A stretch of 64,000 nucleotides of DNA from Beroe forskalii (taxonomy: Eukaryota; Ctenophora; Nuda; Beroida; Beroidae). Positions 24,401 to 36,099 of this stretch are shown piece by piece. A program made the translations under genes and the position numbers. Location of the stretch: NCBI GenBank assembly GCA_011033025.1, contig WFMF01000112.1, positions 124,001-188,000 of the forward strand, given 5' to 3'. The notes beneath the pieces were generated by a model, which saw only the letters and a program-made list of their open reading frames with translations, searched no databases and had not been told where the DNA came from. How positions within the stretch are numbered: the stretch's first letter is position 1; every line of letters begins with the position of its first letter.

Positions 24401-27400
24401 TTTTCTCGTGTAAAATAAGTGGATTTAGTGTATAATCTTGCCTGTATAGCTCAAAATTTCTAAATTTGGATTTTTGCCCAAAATTCCCACGTTAGAAATG
24501 GGCGTGGCCAATTATTGGCCTCAGTGATAGTTATAGCCAAAAAATAACAGTTGCATCGTTTTTATCGTGCAAAAATAAGTGGGTTTAGTGTATAATCTTG
24601 CCTGTATAGCTCAAAATTTTTAAACTTGGAGTTTTGCCCAAAATTCCCAAGTTAAAAATGGGTGTGGCCAATTATTGGCCTCAGCGATAGTCATAGCCAA
24701 AAAATAACAGTTGCATCGTTTTTCTCGTGCAAAAATAAGTGGATTTAGTGTATAAACTTGCATGTATAGCTCAAAATTTTGAAATTTAGATTTTTGTCCA
24801 AAAATCCCACGATGAAAATGGGCGTGGCCAATTATTGGCCTCGGCGATGGTTATAGCCAAAAAGTCACAGTTGCATCGTTTTTCTCGTGCAAAATTAAGT
24901 GGATTTAGTGTATTATCTTGCATACAAAGCTCAAAATCTTGAAATTCGGATTTTCACCAAAATTCCCATTTGAGTCAAAAAAGGGCGTGGCCATATCTCG
25001 AAAAGTGCCGACCAGATTTTAGGGGATTTTGGTTTGGTGACTCCTGGGATCATAATGAATCGAAAAAACACCCTAAGTCATTGCTCCAAGTTAGTTCCCT
25101 GACCGATCTTATTCTCGACTGGACTATGATGAGCCATCATAGAACTTGTAACGACAGCATCTGCATATGTCTTGAGACTACCTACCAGTTACCTACCTAA
25201 GTGGAGTTCGCCCCATGAAGGTCGGTGAGGATTCGCGGAAAAGTTAGCTTTCAGAATGTGGAAAAAAGCATGTCACTAGCACTTGGAAAAGTTAATGAGA
25301 TAAGATTGAATGATGAAAAGTTGATGGTGAAGAAAAGAGATCAAATTATATGAACAAACTTCATCATAATTGAACATTTCTCTGATATCATAAGAAAACT
25401 TTTCAACCACATGAGATGTCCTTTCTAATACAGGGGACAGTTTAGAAATAGCTCGTAGAAGATTGATCGTATGTTTAGCAAGTCTGTAGCACGATATCGA
25501 TCCGACATGTCTGTGATGTGAAGGATAAACACACTGAGCGGTAGACGAGAATTCACGTACAGTGTAAGATAACATTATCGTGTAGGTACACAGAGAGTAT
25601 ATTCATAGACTGGCATTGTTATCAACAGGAATTCAGAGATCTCTATTTACTGTGAGTGACATGCCTTATAACTTTATAAGCTTACTAGAAAAGCCCGTTG
25701 GGCCTGCTAGGTAATATAGAACCAAATAATAAGCGCAGAGAAAGTTTATGAAGGAGCAAAATTTAACATTATTCGTGGGTTACTTTAAGTAATGCTGAAC
25801 CGGGCAAGTTTTGATTATTATAATTTGTTGTTGTGTGATGAAGTTAAATCTAAAATTGAAACCGAGTATCGTACTCATACTGAACGTTGAATTAAGCATT
25901 GATTCACGCCAAAGAGCAGTCTTCTAAATTCGCAATGTGCTATGCCCAAATTCGATCCAATTTGATTTTCCTTTTGGGTGAATCATGCATAGGAAATATG
26001 TTAAACGTAAGTAGGTCTGGATTGAAACTTGTTTCTGATAGTAGAATTAGTAAAGGAAATGTTAAAGTGCAGAATTTATCTAAGAAATTTTTCACAAATA
26101 GGGTTGTTGGTTTTTGGAATAAGCTTCCCAATGAGGTTAAGCTATCGAAATCAGTTAACGATTTTAAAGTTGGCTTAGAGGAATTTAAGCAGAAGAATAA
26201 GAATAGCATGGGAAGTGGAAATTTTTGGGAAGTATCCGATGAAGTATTGTCAAAAATAGAGGGTCCAAGCTATTTAGAAAATAAAGCCCGACAGAATAAG
26301 TATCTAATGGATAATCCTTTCGCTGCAAAGAAAAAGTTCATAAATTTATATTCAACGGGGCTTTATACTGGATAGTAAGAAAGGAAATAATTTGGACATT
26401 ATTAATTGAGATAAGTTGATTTTTCGTAAGACTAAAGGAGAAGAGTATTTTAGATGATTATTGTCATAATATATTTGATTTGATTTGATTTTGGTCAATC
26501 TTAAATTGCTCTAAATTCGCATTTTCCGTTATCATCAACTCAGCATTGATTCAAATCGACCGACGTCTGCCACAGATTTACGAAGAGATGCTATAGGAAA
26601 TACGATGCCAGCCAAACCCGTCATCTATCTTCAGATCTTGAATTTCAAATGAAAAACGCAGTAAACACGCCGTTCTTTCAAACGCAACAATGCAGCAGTC
26701 AACAACGTATAAGAAAGCACTCGCATAGAACTGATCATAATCTGCACGTGCACTAAAATTGTTTTCCATAGCAACGGCACCTCATTTCTCCCGTTTGCGT
26801 TCGTTTCTCTTGATATTTTCTTGGCAAGCTTAAATTTAATTGTGTACGGAAGCACAGACATACATTATTCACGTGCTCTTACGAAATTATATATAAGACT
26901 AGCAGGCCCGTTGGGCCCGCAAATACACAGCTCACTCGGCGCTGCTACGCAGCACCTCGTTCGCAAATTTCAAATTCACCAAATACTTCTTACCGCACCA
27001 GAAAATTCCGATCCGTTCAAAAGTTATTAGAGATCGCCGATCGCAACGTAATCAAAACACCATTAACAGAAATGAGCGCGCGCGCAATTCTTCGTGCACG
27101 TGTCACCATGGTTACCCGCACAAATCGTAATGCGCGCGCGTTCCGAAGATGTTTCCGCCGTTACGCACAAACAACAGAGGTTGCGAAATTATATAAGAGA
27201 TAATTTACATAACCTACTGTTTACTGTATAACTGTAAGTAACTACAGAGTATAGGGCAGCGTTAAAACGCATAATTAATATACCAGTGCATATATGGAAC
27301 GAGGAGCAGCCGAGTCTTATAAGCACCATGTGCATGGAAACCATGGTCCACAATTATTACTATCCCATTAGGGCATTAGGCGAGCAAGATTTCAGCACTG

Positions 27401-30400
27401 CATAAACATGCATAATAATGTATGTGAAAAAAGAGAGCAAAGCTAATGTAATGTATTGAGCCTAGAGGTAGCTGGTGCAATAATAATACCGTCAATAACC
27501 TAGAATATTATGCATACACAATAACCTAAAAAGCGGAATATTATTATAGAATATTTGCATTTTAAGGTATTATTACGCAGGTGTTGCCACCTCGAGAAAT
27601 GAGGATTCTTCTGAAATTTCCGATCGCGCGGCGCTATGTACGTACGTGGAAATACTGTTAAATCAGTATCACACGCGTACAAATTGCGGTTTTGTGGAAA
27701 TTTCAGGCACCGATCTCAGAGGTGGCGACACCTCAAGACCTCAGTTATACAAAGTGACCAATTAATCATAATATTATTACAATTAATTAACTGCAGATTA
27801 TAAATTATCATTTGTATCGAGTAATAAGTTGAAGTTTTAATAAGGGTGATTAAAATTAGGTTAAATTAGATAACCTAAATTAGGATGCAATTTTCCTGTA
27901 ATTCATTGAATTTCTAAAAGTTTCATAATTTGATGTACATTTTAATTCCAGGCAATACCATACGTGTGGTACAAAGTGAGAGTAAATATTATTCCAAGAC
28001 ACAATAGTCATTCGTATTCGAATAGCGCACAGCATTTGCTTTTAATTTCACGAGGCCATTGTATTCGAAGCGAATATTTATATTTCTCGCTTCATCATAA
28101 ATACAAATTTATTCACTACGAATGCACATGTCATGTTAATAATAGAATACATAGTCACGCGCCTATTGGATCCAATGTCCATTTTGGGATACTTCTCGAC
28201 CCTGAAGCCTGAGGGATGTATCCGGTTTAGACCCGCACTTGAAGAGCGAGGATCTAAACTAACTGTGAGGGCCCGATCAGGCAAGCTTCTATGTATTAGA
28301 GACACCGGTGAAAACGTCAGAGGGTTTTATAACAACAAGAATTGCGCCTGCACCGACACAAATATTGTTGTTCCCGTAGGCCGTGTGCAGGCGCTTAATT
28401 TCCCTCCCCGCGGTGCTTGATGTAACCTTAGCATCATAATAAGATAATACGTAACGCAGTCGTTATAAAGTAATAAGAGTATAAATATTGTTCCGATGCA
28501 CGTGCTGCACGCGATACCGAGAACACGAATTGGCACGCCATTTCTTCTAAATTCTTGCGCGCGCGTTCGTTGTTGTACTCAGTTCGTTGTAGATTTCGCG
28601 CCATTTTGTTGAATTGGTTTACGTTTCGCATCAAATTTTGTCACCGTTTATTCACGCGATGCATTTTCTTGGATGTTTACACTAAGTTGATATCACTTTT
28701 TATCTGAGTATCTGATTTTCAAATTTCGTGCTTTTGTTTTCTGTTTCAATGCTGTCTCTTGATTCAGAAAACAATATTCGTCTTTCACAGCGAATAGTAT
28801 CTCTCAAACTTAGTCGAATCCAGCAGAAAGTCTAATAGTTATGCAGTTTGGTACTTAACCTAGTGCAAAACCGAAGCCTTTTCCTCCAATCCACCACCCA
28901 ACTCACACCTAAGATTTTAACTTTTTAAGGAACAGATTCTTCAACAGCCTAAATTAAATCATAATTTAGGAGTATGCGGCACGGATGGGCCAGATCAACC
29001 TATAAGATTTATACTTTTGACAACCGACAGCTCCATGAGTGAAGAAATTCGTTATTTTGAAGATTTATGTGACATGGGGACGGAGGGACGGAGGGACGGA
29101 GGGAGGGACATTTTCGCGAATGATATTATAAAGGAGCAATCCGGGCACTTTCCAGAAATTACAGTAGTTGTATTGTAAATCTGAACCTCATATACACATA
29201 TCCTATTTCTCACCTTCCAAAACCACGATCTCTGCCAACCCTCTCATTTGCCTTTTTGTATTCACAAAAAGGCCAATGGGGAGGGAAAAATATGTAACAA
29301 AACCTTGATACAGACGATCAAAGGACCAGTAGTAATTTTCCAATACCTGGGAATCAGAAGAAAAGAAGGGGTAGTGGTTGGCGTCGAGGTTCCGATCATG
29401 TACCACAGCCTCCATGATATCCATGACTACGGGAGTAAAACGGGAGGTTTCGTAGAGTCCCGACATGTCACGTTCCTTCCTGGGAGGGTCCTGAAGAGGG
29501 GAGGGTTACAAGTGGTAAGTGATGAAACACAGGATCACAGGGGATGAGATAAAACACAGGATCACAGGGGATGAGATAAAACACAGGATCACAGGGGATG
29601 AGATAAAACACAGGGATGAGATAAAACACAGGGGATGAGATAAAACACAGGGGATGAGATAACGAGCGTTATATCTGAGAAGTGAATAGTGATAATCAAT
29701 TTCTCGGCTCCCTTGATTCGAAATAAATGGAACCACAAACCGTCGAGGATTATCGTAATACCCCATAATTAGTAACTTCTCACTTTTCGAGTTTTGCAAC
29801 CACCGCGACTTCGTCTCGGTGGTATCTGCAGAGCTCTCGAAGTGAGAAGATGTTATCATAGTACCTGTTATCATATTACCTGTCTTGGTGGTATGTCGGA
29901 AGTTCCGAAGATGTCAATACCCAGGGAAATGAGGTTATTGACAGCTTTCTCCTCCTTCTGAATGTCTGCCTTAGCAATGAGTCGAGACAACGTGTCTTTG
30001 GTGAGGTGTTTGTTCAGGCCTGGGGCATGAAAAAGTCGTAAACTTGTGGAATATAATCAAATGGATGATAATTAACTATATGATTATACAATTATTATCA
30101 TAGCTGTATACTTGTATATAGTCAGGTCTGTTCATATAACCTTTACGCGCACTGTTAAATCTGGTATAGTAGTCTCACGACAGGTTTAGACCGATTTAAG
30201 ACGGACAACGGTCGATGATCAAATGACGGCGTGTTCTCATTTTTGATACCAGCCCCGGGGAACAGGGAATTAAGCGCCTGCATACGGGAACAACGGGCAC
30301 AAGAAATGCGGCGGCAGGCGCAATTCTTGTTTTCTTTCTTCATTTAACTAACCTTTCTTGTTGAGGACGTAGAGAATGAGCACCCTGAGTTTCTGGTAAG

Positions 30401-33400
30401 GAGTGAATATGGGAGCGTTGTTCTGGGGAACAAACACCGGGACACAAGCTCGCATGTTGTCCTCTGCGGGGAGAGGTCATGAAGACATGTCATTTAAACG
30501 CCTTGTACGTGATATCTTAATCTACTCACCACAGAACAGATATAGTCACAGTACGTGATAAATGATCAGAGGTGAAATTTACTTTTAGGGACTTAGTACA
30601 GAGGTCTCAGTCCTCAGACCTTAGTTCCTTCGTGATCAAGTTTTTTTTTTCTGTTTTGTAATTGAGTGAGCCTTCACTCGAAGCAGTTCAAAAACGTTGA
30701 GTCGTTGAGTCGTTTACGCGACACTTTACCTGGACAATGAAAATTACCCCACATGTGAGCGCACAGAAAACAAATCATCTACATGAGATATTATCAGATT
30801 ACCTATCTTATTCCCCGTGCTATCGTAGCCTGTAGCCATATCTTGTTCCAGCTTCACTGCCCTTTCGACTGTGCCTGTAAACATCATAGTAATATTGTGT
30901 ACCAACTATACTGTACTACTGGCTTTGTACTGACTATAACTCATAAAATCTTGGAAGGTAAGCCGAGGGAATATTCCTTCTGCAGTATTCAAATTTGTCC
31001 GGATTCAGCCATAACTTATATTTCATTCCCGAAAATACTGAGTTCATCGCCAGGAGATAAGAATGGAAGAATGAACAAATAGAGTTACTCCTCACCACTG
31101 CTGTAGGCCTTCATGCAGTCCTCAGCCAGCCTCAGGAAGGATGTTAGGACCGCCTCCTCCTTCTTGTACTTTGGCATCTTGTTGATCATGCTCTTCATCT
31201 CGTGGACGTCTGTTGCTCCTTGGTTACCACGGATAGTCTGAAGGCAAGGCGTGTTACACAGGTACATTATAAATACCTATATTCTATTGTATACACATAC
31301 CTGGGAAACTATTTCAGTCAATAAAATATCATGCCAAGTATGCCAAAACTAGGCCCCAAGTAGGCAACCAGGCACTCTCATTTTACTAAATGAGTAAATT
31401 GTCTTATGTCTAAACTCTATACAATCATGTAGTTCACAGTTGGCATGAATCCAACAGTTACTCATGCTTAGTGTTTTCATGCAGTTTTCATGTTTGCATG
31501 CGGTTACGTTATGAAGTCTATTGAAAAACTCAAGGGTTGAAGTTTAAACGAAATAACTGATAGACAGAATTATTATCCGAAGCTTTCCAAAATCACGTGA
31601 TAATCGTCTATTAAAGAAGTCTATTAATCTATCTAATATAATAGAGCTTAGATGAAGGCCGAATAATTAAACAGCTGTGTGCCTATTGTAGCTCCTGAGT
31701 TTTAAAATCACCTGCAACAATGTTATAACGGTCACGTGATAATCACGAGCGGTGTTCCGCTAATTCTACGGAAACTTTTTCTAATTCTACGGAAACTAAT
31801 GAAGTTAAATTTACTTTTAAGAGATGAGGCACAGTATCGTGATATCTATTTTGAAGGTTTAACTTCTATTCCAACAGCTGTAACAACCAATTGTGGCCTC
31901 ATCATTGGATAAGGCCACACGACACACGACATACATTTAATAAGCTCTTTAGAGTGGAAGATCTAGATCATGTTTCAAAATGGCCCAACGTTTCCATGTG
32001 GCTAATTGGCGATGTTTCAAAATGACTGTAATTTATCAGTCATCACGCACAACCAGCTACCAGAGGGGCCCGGAGGGGTTTTAATCGGCTGCCCCTCAAT
32101 TCAGAACATCATACAAAAATATTCATCTCAATTCTCAACGCTTTCCTTGAGATCAAAATATTATAAATTATCGGCGCATATATTAATATGCATTAGCTAA
32201 TACCCACAGGTTCTACTGATATGACCAATCAGTACTATCTGATTGGTCATTGTAGGTTATTATAATTGGTTAATGAGAAGGTGCAATTTCGGTATCCTAT
32301 GGATAAGCTAAATTTGTACACATTGTTTAATTGTACACATTGTTTAATTGTATTGTTAAAGGATCGGCTAGGTTTATAAAGGATTATACGCTAATATGAA
32401 CCCTTAAAATATAAACCCCTAATAAATATAAACCCTTAAAATATAAACCCCTAAAATGCACATACCGCGTACTTGTTGTAGAGGGCTTGGGCCTTCTTGT
32501 TTACGTTCTGCATGCAGGTGCTGATGTGGAGGTGTCTCAACTCCCTCCACACCTCGTTACTGGAATCCAGCAGGATCTGGAGGGAGGGGCGTAGCCAGGG
32601 GGAGGCGACACAGGCAGCCACCTCCCACTTTTTTGGACAGATGACATGAAAATTTTGATCATTCTGATCAACTGAGAGCTTTGAACAAACAAAATGAAAC
32701 ATTTAACAGGTTTTGAGTGTAAGCCAAATGCCCCTGCTGGAGGGGGAGAGGCATCCTTTTTATTTCATGATATTACGGTAGGTAGTGTCAAGAAGTGTGA
32801 TTACGGCAGTGTCAAGACGTGTGATTTCCTATTTTATCATCATGATAGCACAGACTGCTCAACGGTCAAATAGTTGTGTAAGTATGAAAATTGAAAGTTG
32901 TAACTTAATCCATGGTAAATCAAGCCCACGCTGTACCTTCCACCAATACATCGAAATTATCGAAATTCCATGTATCATATGCATATTACATTCTTTACTT
33001 TTGAATATTTAAGCTAGTTGCCAAAGGCCATTTACTCAAAAACACAGACATGAGTTGATGGAATCACTGCAACTTTGTACTGTGTTTTATACATTGAAAT
33101 GATCTTGACTTACCTCTGTTTTAGATTCGTCCAAAGAGCCCCCTCGTTCCGAATAAGTGTACGTACATTTGACCGGGTCTATTTTACTACTTGCAGATGC
33201 TGAAAGGGGAAACCACTTACAAATACAAAGCAAACAAACAAGCAAGATAAAAAGATAACCCATCCATCAAGAAATAATTCAGGAAAAGATGATATATGAA
33301 TTCTAAAACTTCAATGAACAGCTTTAGCGAAGGAGCAGTTTTGTGACATGATGCAATTGCCTCGTAAAAGTGTATATCTCCACAGCCAGTTTGCGTTCGA

Positions 33401-36099
33401 ATTCCCTCAGTTTGAAAGTCAAGCTATGAATCACCCACCTGAAGAGAGAAGATCAAATGCCATGGCTTGGAAGGTAAGGTCGTGAAGGAAAGGAGATACG
33501 GGGTCAAACCCTCTGTCCAGGATAATCAACTGAGATCGATTGCTGGGTGTCAGCAGATCAGCTTCCCTGTATTTATCTGAGAAAAATGCAAATATGGCAT
33601 ACTGTATGTGTCAAGACTGTTAACTGAACAACTGAGAAGTTGATGCTTGATCATACTTGATTGACGTATCATTAGACAGAGAAATATTCTATTGTCCTTT
33701 GCCCTTCAAGCATGAAATGAATAAATGAACTCACATCCCGAATCAATGAGAACAAACCTAATTTTTCCTGGACTTTCTTGGCTAGTTTCCGGACACACTC
33801 CAGATTACTGTTACAAGTCCGGACTTTGGGACAGGGTGAGTCGTCAAGAGTAGCGCATACCGTTACCTGATCGGCATAACATTTTTTTTTTTTTGGTTGA
33901 GCTAGCCAAGACTCGCCGAGTAAATCCCGTTCTTAAATTGATCGGCATAACATACTAACATATAATATGTGTGCAGACTGCTCGATTACAGGAGGGCTCG
34001 AAAAAGACGTGCGGATTTAATGTTCGCGCGTCAACTTTCTACATTAGATTCCATCGAAAGCACACAATTTTGTGCCTCTTTTTCGAGCCCTTCAGTAATC
34101 GATTGGTCTGCACACATATGCGTCAGGCTGTATTCTAAACAACACTAAAATGCTGTGGTAGGGCATGACTCTATGATAACAGAGCTTGGTTCAGCTATAT
34201 CGATACTTGTTACAATGGACATGGCATAGATATATGGACATGATATTATGATTATTTCGATATAGCATATAATGGAAAAGTGTTGGACTTTTTTTTTGGT
34301 GCAAAATCCACGGACCACCACATCACCTTGCGGAGTGGGTGGCAACTCTCAACAGCAGAGAGTTCTACTGGGACCCACCTGGTTGCACTACTAGCAGGCT
34401 AGTAACCCTCTTACCTGGTACCAGGTGGCCTCAGGAGTAACAAATGGTCGGGGCGCCCCTCCGAAGATTGACACCTTGATCCCTGTGGTAAGACCGAGAG
34501 AAAACAACCTAGTGTTCTGTGGACATGCCACTGGTTGAGAATGACATAGTCTAGTTCCACTGTGTGGACTTCCTTAGCAAAGTTACAACAAAAGTCAACA
34601 ATTTGGATCTCTCAGGCAAGAAACACTAACTAGCGTACGGACGTGTGACATGTTTGGACTATTAAGACTGTATGTCATGTCCCACCACTATACACCACCT
34701 ACCAGCTGTTCTGCAAGTTCCTCCAGACGTTGGTCCGTCATCTCGTTACCGTAGTAGTGCTTAGAAGGTCCGGTTATCGAATAAGGAAAAATATTGAACG
34801 GAAGAACAATATTCAGTTTCCTTAACTGCAATGACTATTCACCAAATTCTATAGAAACATTTTCTTAGGTTTTAAGTACAGTTTCTACTGAGAATATTGA
34901 AATTCAATATTTTTGACCGCACACTAACAACAGGCTAACAGCTGTTCCATCAGCTGTACGTTGTTTCGAATATAACCTCAGGTGTTATGTACCTCCTCAT
35001 TGTTTCAAGTTCTAAATTAGGAAATATACTACTAGAAATTTTTATTTTATTCTTATAAATCACCTGTGAGTACGGAAGGGGCCATATCTGACTTAGCCAG
35101 CTCGACAAGCAGCTCATCCGAAATGATCTCTGTGAAGAAGACATGGGCTGCTTTGTACAGCCTGGGGTTGTCCTGGGAAATTGGTACACATCGTTGAAAT
35201 GGGATACAGGATAGAACTTAGAAGTCATGATAATACGCGTCAAAAACTGAATATGGTATGAAACGTGTTTCAGAAAAGAACCTTTTAACAAAATGGGGAG
35301 CTTACGATTAGTTTACCTAATGGGAGTCCACGGGATGAATATCATAAAGTTATAAATCGTTTTTCAACTCACTCGGGGCTCGCCGAAGTCGTTCTTGAGA
35401 TTTCCGATGTTCTCCTGGTTAGGTCTCATGAAGTAGACAGCATCCAGGTAGGTTAGGGGTTGTCTCGTTACCGTGATGTCCTGGGGAACATATGGAATAA
35501 TTAATTGAGCTGAATAAGAATGCTGAGGGACAGCACTTAGGTGTTAGGACTCACCATCAAATCGACTGTTAACAAGGACACCTACATGAGAAACAATACA
35601 TGTTTACATTAATAAGTCAAATCTGTCTAAATAATGACCAGTAACTTATCAAACTTTTACTCGAAAAACACTACATAATCAAATAGATTATGAAACGAAC
35701 AAAATTACTACATTGAACATAGAATCGAAAGTTGCATCTAACCTCAATAAGAGTGATACCATTATCAAGTATATCCTTCATTTTCAAGCACGTTGATATT
35801 ATCTTCTTACCCAGGCTGTCCACAACAAGAACCTAGAATAATGTATATTAAGACATAAGTAGCGTTTATATTTTCAATTAGAACACATCGAAATTCGATT
35901 GATATCATATTAAATCATGAACCATTCAAAATGTTGACTATAATTCATGATCCAGCATGAATAATGTGGCTTGTTTGAGATATTAAATATGAAACTATAT
36001 ATATGGGCACAATTCACGAACCTTCCACTCTCCTCTGATATGCAGAGGACGGAACATGTCCTCAATGATGATTTTCCGGGCAGCATCCTTGAGGGACAT
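15427..36099 (-). CDS. STXBP: Munc18/UNC-18 (syntaxin-binding, Sec1 family) protein, 17 exons
   Basis: Coding exons on the minus strand: 36,022-36,099 (ATG, ending GEWK), 35,743-35,832, 35,555-35,581, 35,373-35,480, 35,064-35,172, 34,703-34,825, 33,758-33,866, 33,439-33,576, 33,114-33,199, 32,466-32,576, 31,096-31,237, 30,803-30,874, 30,353-30,463, 29,880-30,019, 29,347-29,490, 17,918-18,070 and 15,427-15,537 (stop TAG). Total is about 616 codons, against about 594 in vertebrate Munc18-1. Family landmarks in order: [89 protein letters not shown] and [13 protein letters not shown]. Sec1/Munc18 proteins clasp syntaxin and chaperone SNARE assembly at the plasma membrane. All junctions are in phase except exon 5 to 6, where the obvious sites differ by one base (a GT at the TCC-gtactc position would restore phase). 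The 11.3-kb intron before the penultimate exon is full of transposons. The paralogue (STXBP1, 2 or 3) is undecided. Confidence 0.93.
15600..15760 (+). repeat. SINE-like repeat S1, copy 1
   Basis: It shares 'tccattttggg', 'atgtatccggttta' and 'acccgatcag-caag' with copies at 28,150-28,325, 22,640-22,760 (minus) and 53,200-53,325. The ggtttagaccc word in the 28-kb copy resembles a pol III B box, but I could not place an A box. Confidence 0.55.
15769..17577. mobile_element. 1.8-kb TIR element in the last STXBP intron
   Basis: The ends are inverted repeats of nearly 190 bp. The left starts aaggggtagtacact and contains gcgatgacgtcacgtgggca (15,903 onward). The right carries the complement of the same words (17,410 onward) and ends agttcactacccctt in complement. 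The 1.4-kb interior shows no recognisable transposase. The exact terminus and target duplication are ambiguous (TA or TTA region). Confidence 0.75.
18680..19052 (+). repeat. Cloverleaf foldback element C, copy 1
   Basis: A perfect 13-bp outer stem, GTGACCGTATACC (18,703-18,715) with GGTATACGGTCAC (18,794-18,806), encloses two hairpin arms: CAACTTACA/TGTAAGTTG (18,717-18,758) tipped by tcgaggcgacagccgag, and ATAATG/CATTAT (18,760-18,789) tipped by gacgaggcgtgccgag. About 250 bp of conserved flank follows, to 'gggaggggtataat'. It lies in the long STXBP intron. Confidence 0.8.
19681..20059 (+). repeat. Cloverleaf foldback element C, copy 2
   Basis: A direct, nearly identical repeat of 18,680-19,052, one kilobase away. 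The outer stem at 19,705-19,717 with 19,796-19,808 is intact. The second arm carries a substitution (tttatta for ttcatta), so pairing is slightly weakened. Confidence 0.85.
20060..21479. other. Intronic spacer, no gene seen
   Basis: AT-rich intron sequence. The only structure noted is a small hairpin, caagatgac-tttt-gtcatcttg, near 20,397-20,418. Confidence 0.5.
21480..25135 (+). mobile_element. Palindromic satellite-armed composite element, copy 1
   Basis: The left arm (about 21,510-22,470) is roughly six head-to-tail monomers of about 159 bp. Each has ggccacgcccatttttaacg, 'gtgggaattttgggcaaaaa', 'gagctatacaggcaagatta' and 'cttatttttgcacgagaaaa'. The right arm (about 24,310-25,110) is the inverse. 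The terminal 'gtcagggaactaacttggag' at the left is mirrored at the right. The core (about 22,800-24,180) is some 40 degenerate copies of a 33-36-bp unit, 'cttcctaacacactcctgtg'. A perfect 15-bp hairpin (aggtactaggtaggt/acctacctagtacct) lies at about 22,573-22,620. No transposase is seen. A copy in opposite orientation is at 50,860-54,285. Confidence 0.85.
22640..22760 (-). repeat. SINE-like repeat S1, copy inside the composite element
   Basis: The minus strand carries ggacccgataaggcaag plus 'tatctggtttagacacat', matching S1 at 15.6 and 28.2 kb. Confidence 0.45.
25685..26898 (-). mobile_element. Helitron D (non-autonomous), interrupted by a LINE tail
   Basis: On the minus strand it starts TCTTATATATAATTTCGTAA at 26,898. 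It ends at CTAG (25,688-25,685) after a near-palindrome AGGCCC-AAC-GGGCTT, followed by T. The 5' TC and 3' hairpin-CTAG, without terminal repeats or target duplication, are the Helitron signature. Its 5' half (26,500-26,898) matches the inverse of 45,050-45,450 (Helitron C), including a shared 'gattatgatcagttctatgcg'-type block. Its start abuts the CTAG of Helitron E directly. No Rep/helicase is encoded. Confidence 0.75.
25740..26495 (+). mobile_element. 5'-truncated non-LTR retrotransposon (RT C-terminus and tail)
   Basis: The open frame 25,899-26,375 ends at TAG and carries [16 protein letters not shown] followed by [12 protein letters not shown]. This is the typical C-terminal segment found after the reverse transcriptase of CR1/Jockey-like elements. 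The tail is a tandem 'tttga' run at about 26,470-26,490, a LINE 3' end. No catalytic RT motif remains. It lies inside Helitron D in the opposite orientation. The 5' break point is estimated. Confidence 0.7.
26899..27200 (-). mobile_element. Helitron E (302 bp, non-autonomous)
   Basis: On the minus strand it starts TCTCTTATATAATTTCGCAA at 27,200, preceded by A. It ends with stem CGGGCCC, loop AAC, GGGCCTG and CTAG at 26,902-26,899. The GC-rich interior has runs of alternating GC, unlike its surroundings. It is fused head-to-tail with Helitron D, with no base between. Confidence 0.8.
27290..27345. repeat. Variant foldback arm with GAGGAGCAGCCGAG tip
   Basis: gtgcatata (left) can pair imperfectly with tataagcac (right) around aacgaggagcagccgagt. 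This is a diverged relative of the tips in elements A to C. Confidence 0.4.
28150..28430 (+). repeat. SINE-like repeats S1 and S2
   Basis: S1 (28,150-28,325) shares 'atgtatccggtttagaccc' and 'gggcccgatcaggcaag' with the 15.6- and 53.2-kb copies. S2 (28,333-28,425) has aattgcgcctgc and gcaggcgcttaatt at its ends and recurs inverted at 30,160-30,345. The overlapping ORFs are translations of these repeats. Confidence 0.6.
29086..29106 (+). repeat. GGAC/GGAGG microsatellite
   Basis: Short run of ggacggagg words in the STXBP long intron, 240 bp downstream of exon 15 in the gene's direction. Confidence 0.8.
29521..29662 (+). repeat. Tandem repeat, 28-bp and 19-bp units
   Basis: Three units of gataaaacacaggatcacag plus gggatga are followed by shorter units lacking 'atcacagg'. 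It starts 31 bp upstream of STXBP exon 15 on the minus strand, so it borders the acceptor region. Confidence 0.85.
30160..30345 (-). repeat. SINE-like repeat S2, inverted copy
   Basis: The minus strand contains aagaattgcgcctgc, 'gttcccgta' and 'gcaggcgcttaattccct', as in 28,333-28,425. It ends 8 bases before STXBP exon 13 (in + coordinates). Confidence 0.6.
32396..32457 (+). repeat. Tandem 'aaatataaacccct' repeat
   Basis: Four copies of a 14-17-bp unit abut the donor site of STXBP exon 10. Confidence 0.8.
33883..33938 (-). mobile_element. Retroposed 44-nt RNA with A12 tail
   Basis: A perfect 15-bp direct repeat, tgatcggcataacat, flanks the insert (33,868-33,882 and 33,939-33,953). On the minus strand the insert reads about 44 nt (atttaagaacgggatttact...ggctagctcaacc) followed by twelve A. 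A target duplication plus a poly(A) tail is the hallmark of LINE-mediated retroposition. The source RNA is not recognised. It lies immediately upstream of the acceptor of STXBP exon 7. Confidence 0.85.
33968..34116. mobile_element. 149-bp foldback MITE, TA-flanked
   Basis: TGTGTGCAGACTGCTCGATT at the left pairs with aatcgattggtctgcacaca at the right. A second paired block, ggctcgaaaaaga/tctttttcgagcc, follows. TA lies on both sides (33,966-33,967 and 34,117-34,118). Confidence 0.8.

Noticed and set aside
28133..28420. 95-codon ORF on plus and a similar one at 30,155-30,343 on minus
   Set aside because: Both are readings of the inverted S1/S2 interspersed repeats, not a shared protein.
34928..34990. 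Missing Munc18 exon between exons 5 and 6
   Set aside because: The frame here (VIFETTYS) stops at once. The segment once thought missing is present at the 5' end of exon 6 after a better acceptor at 34,826.
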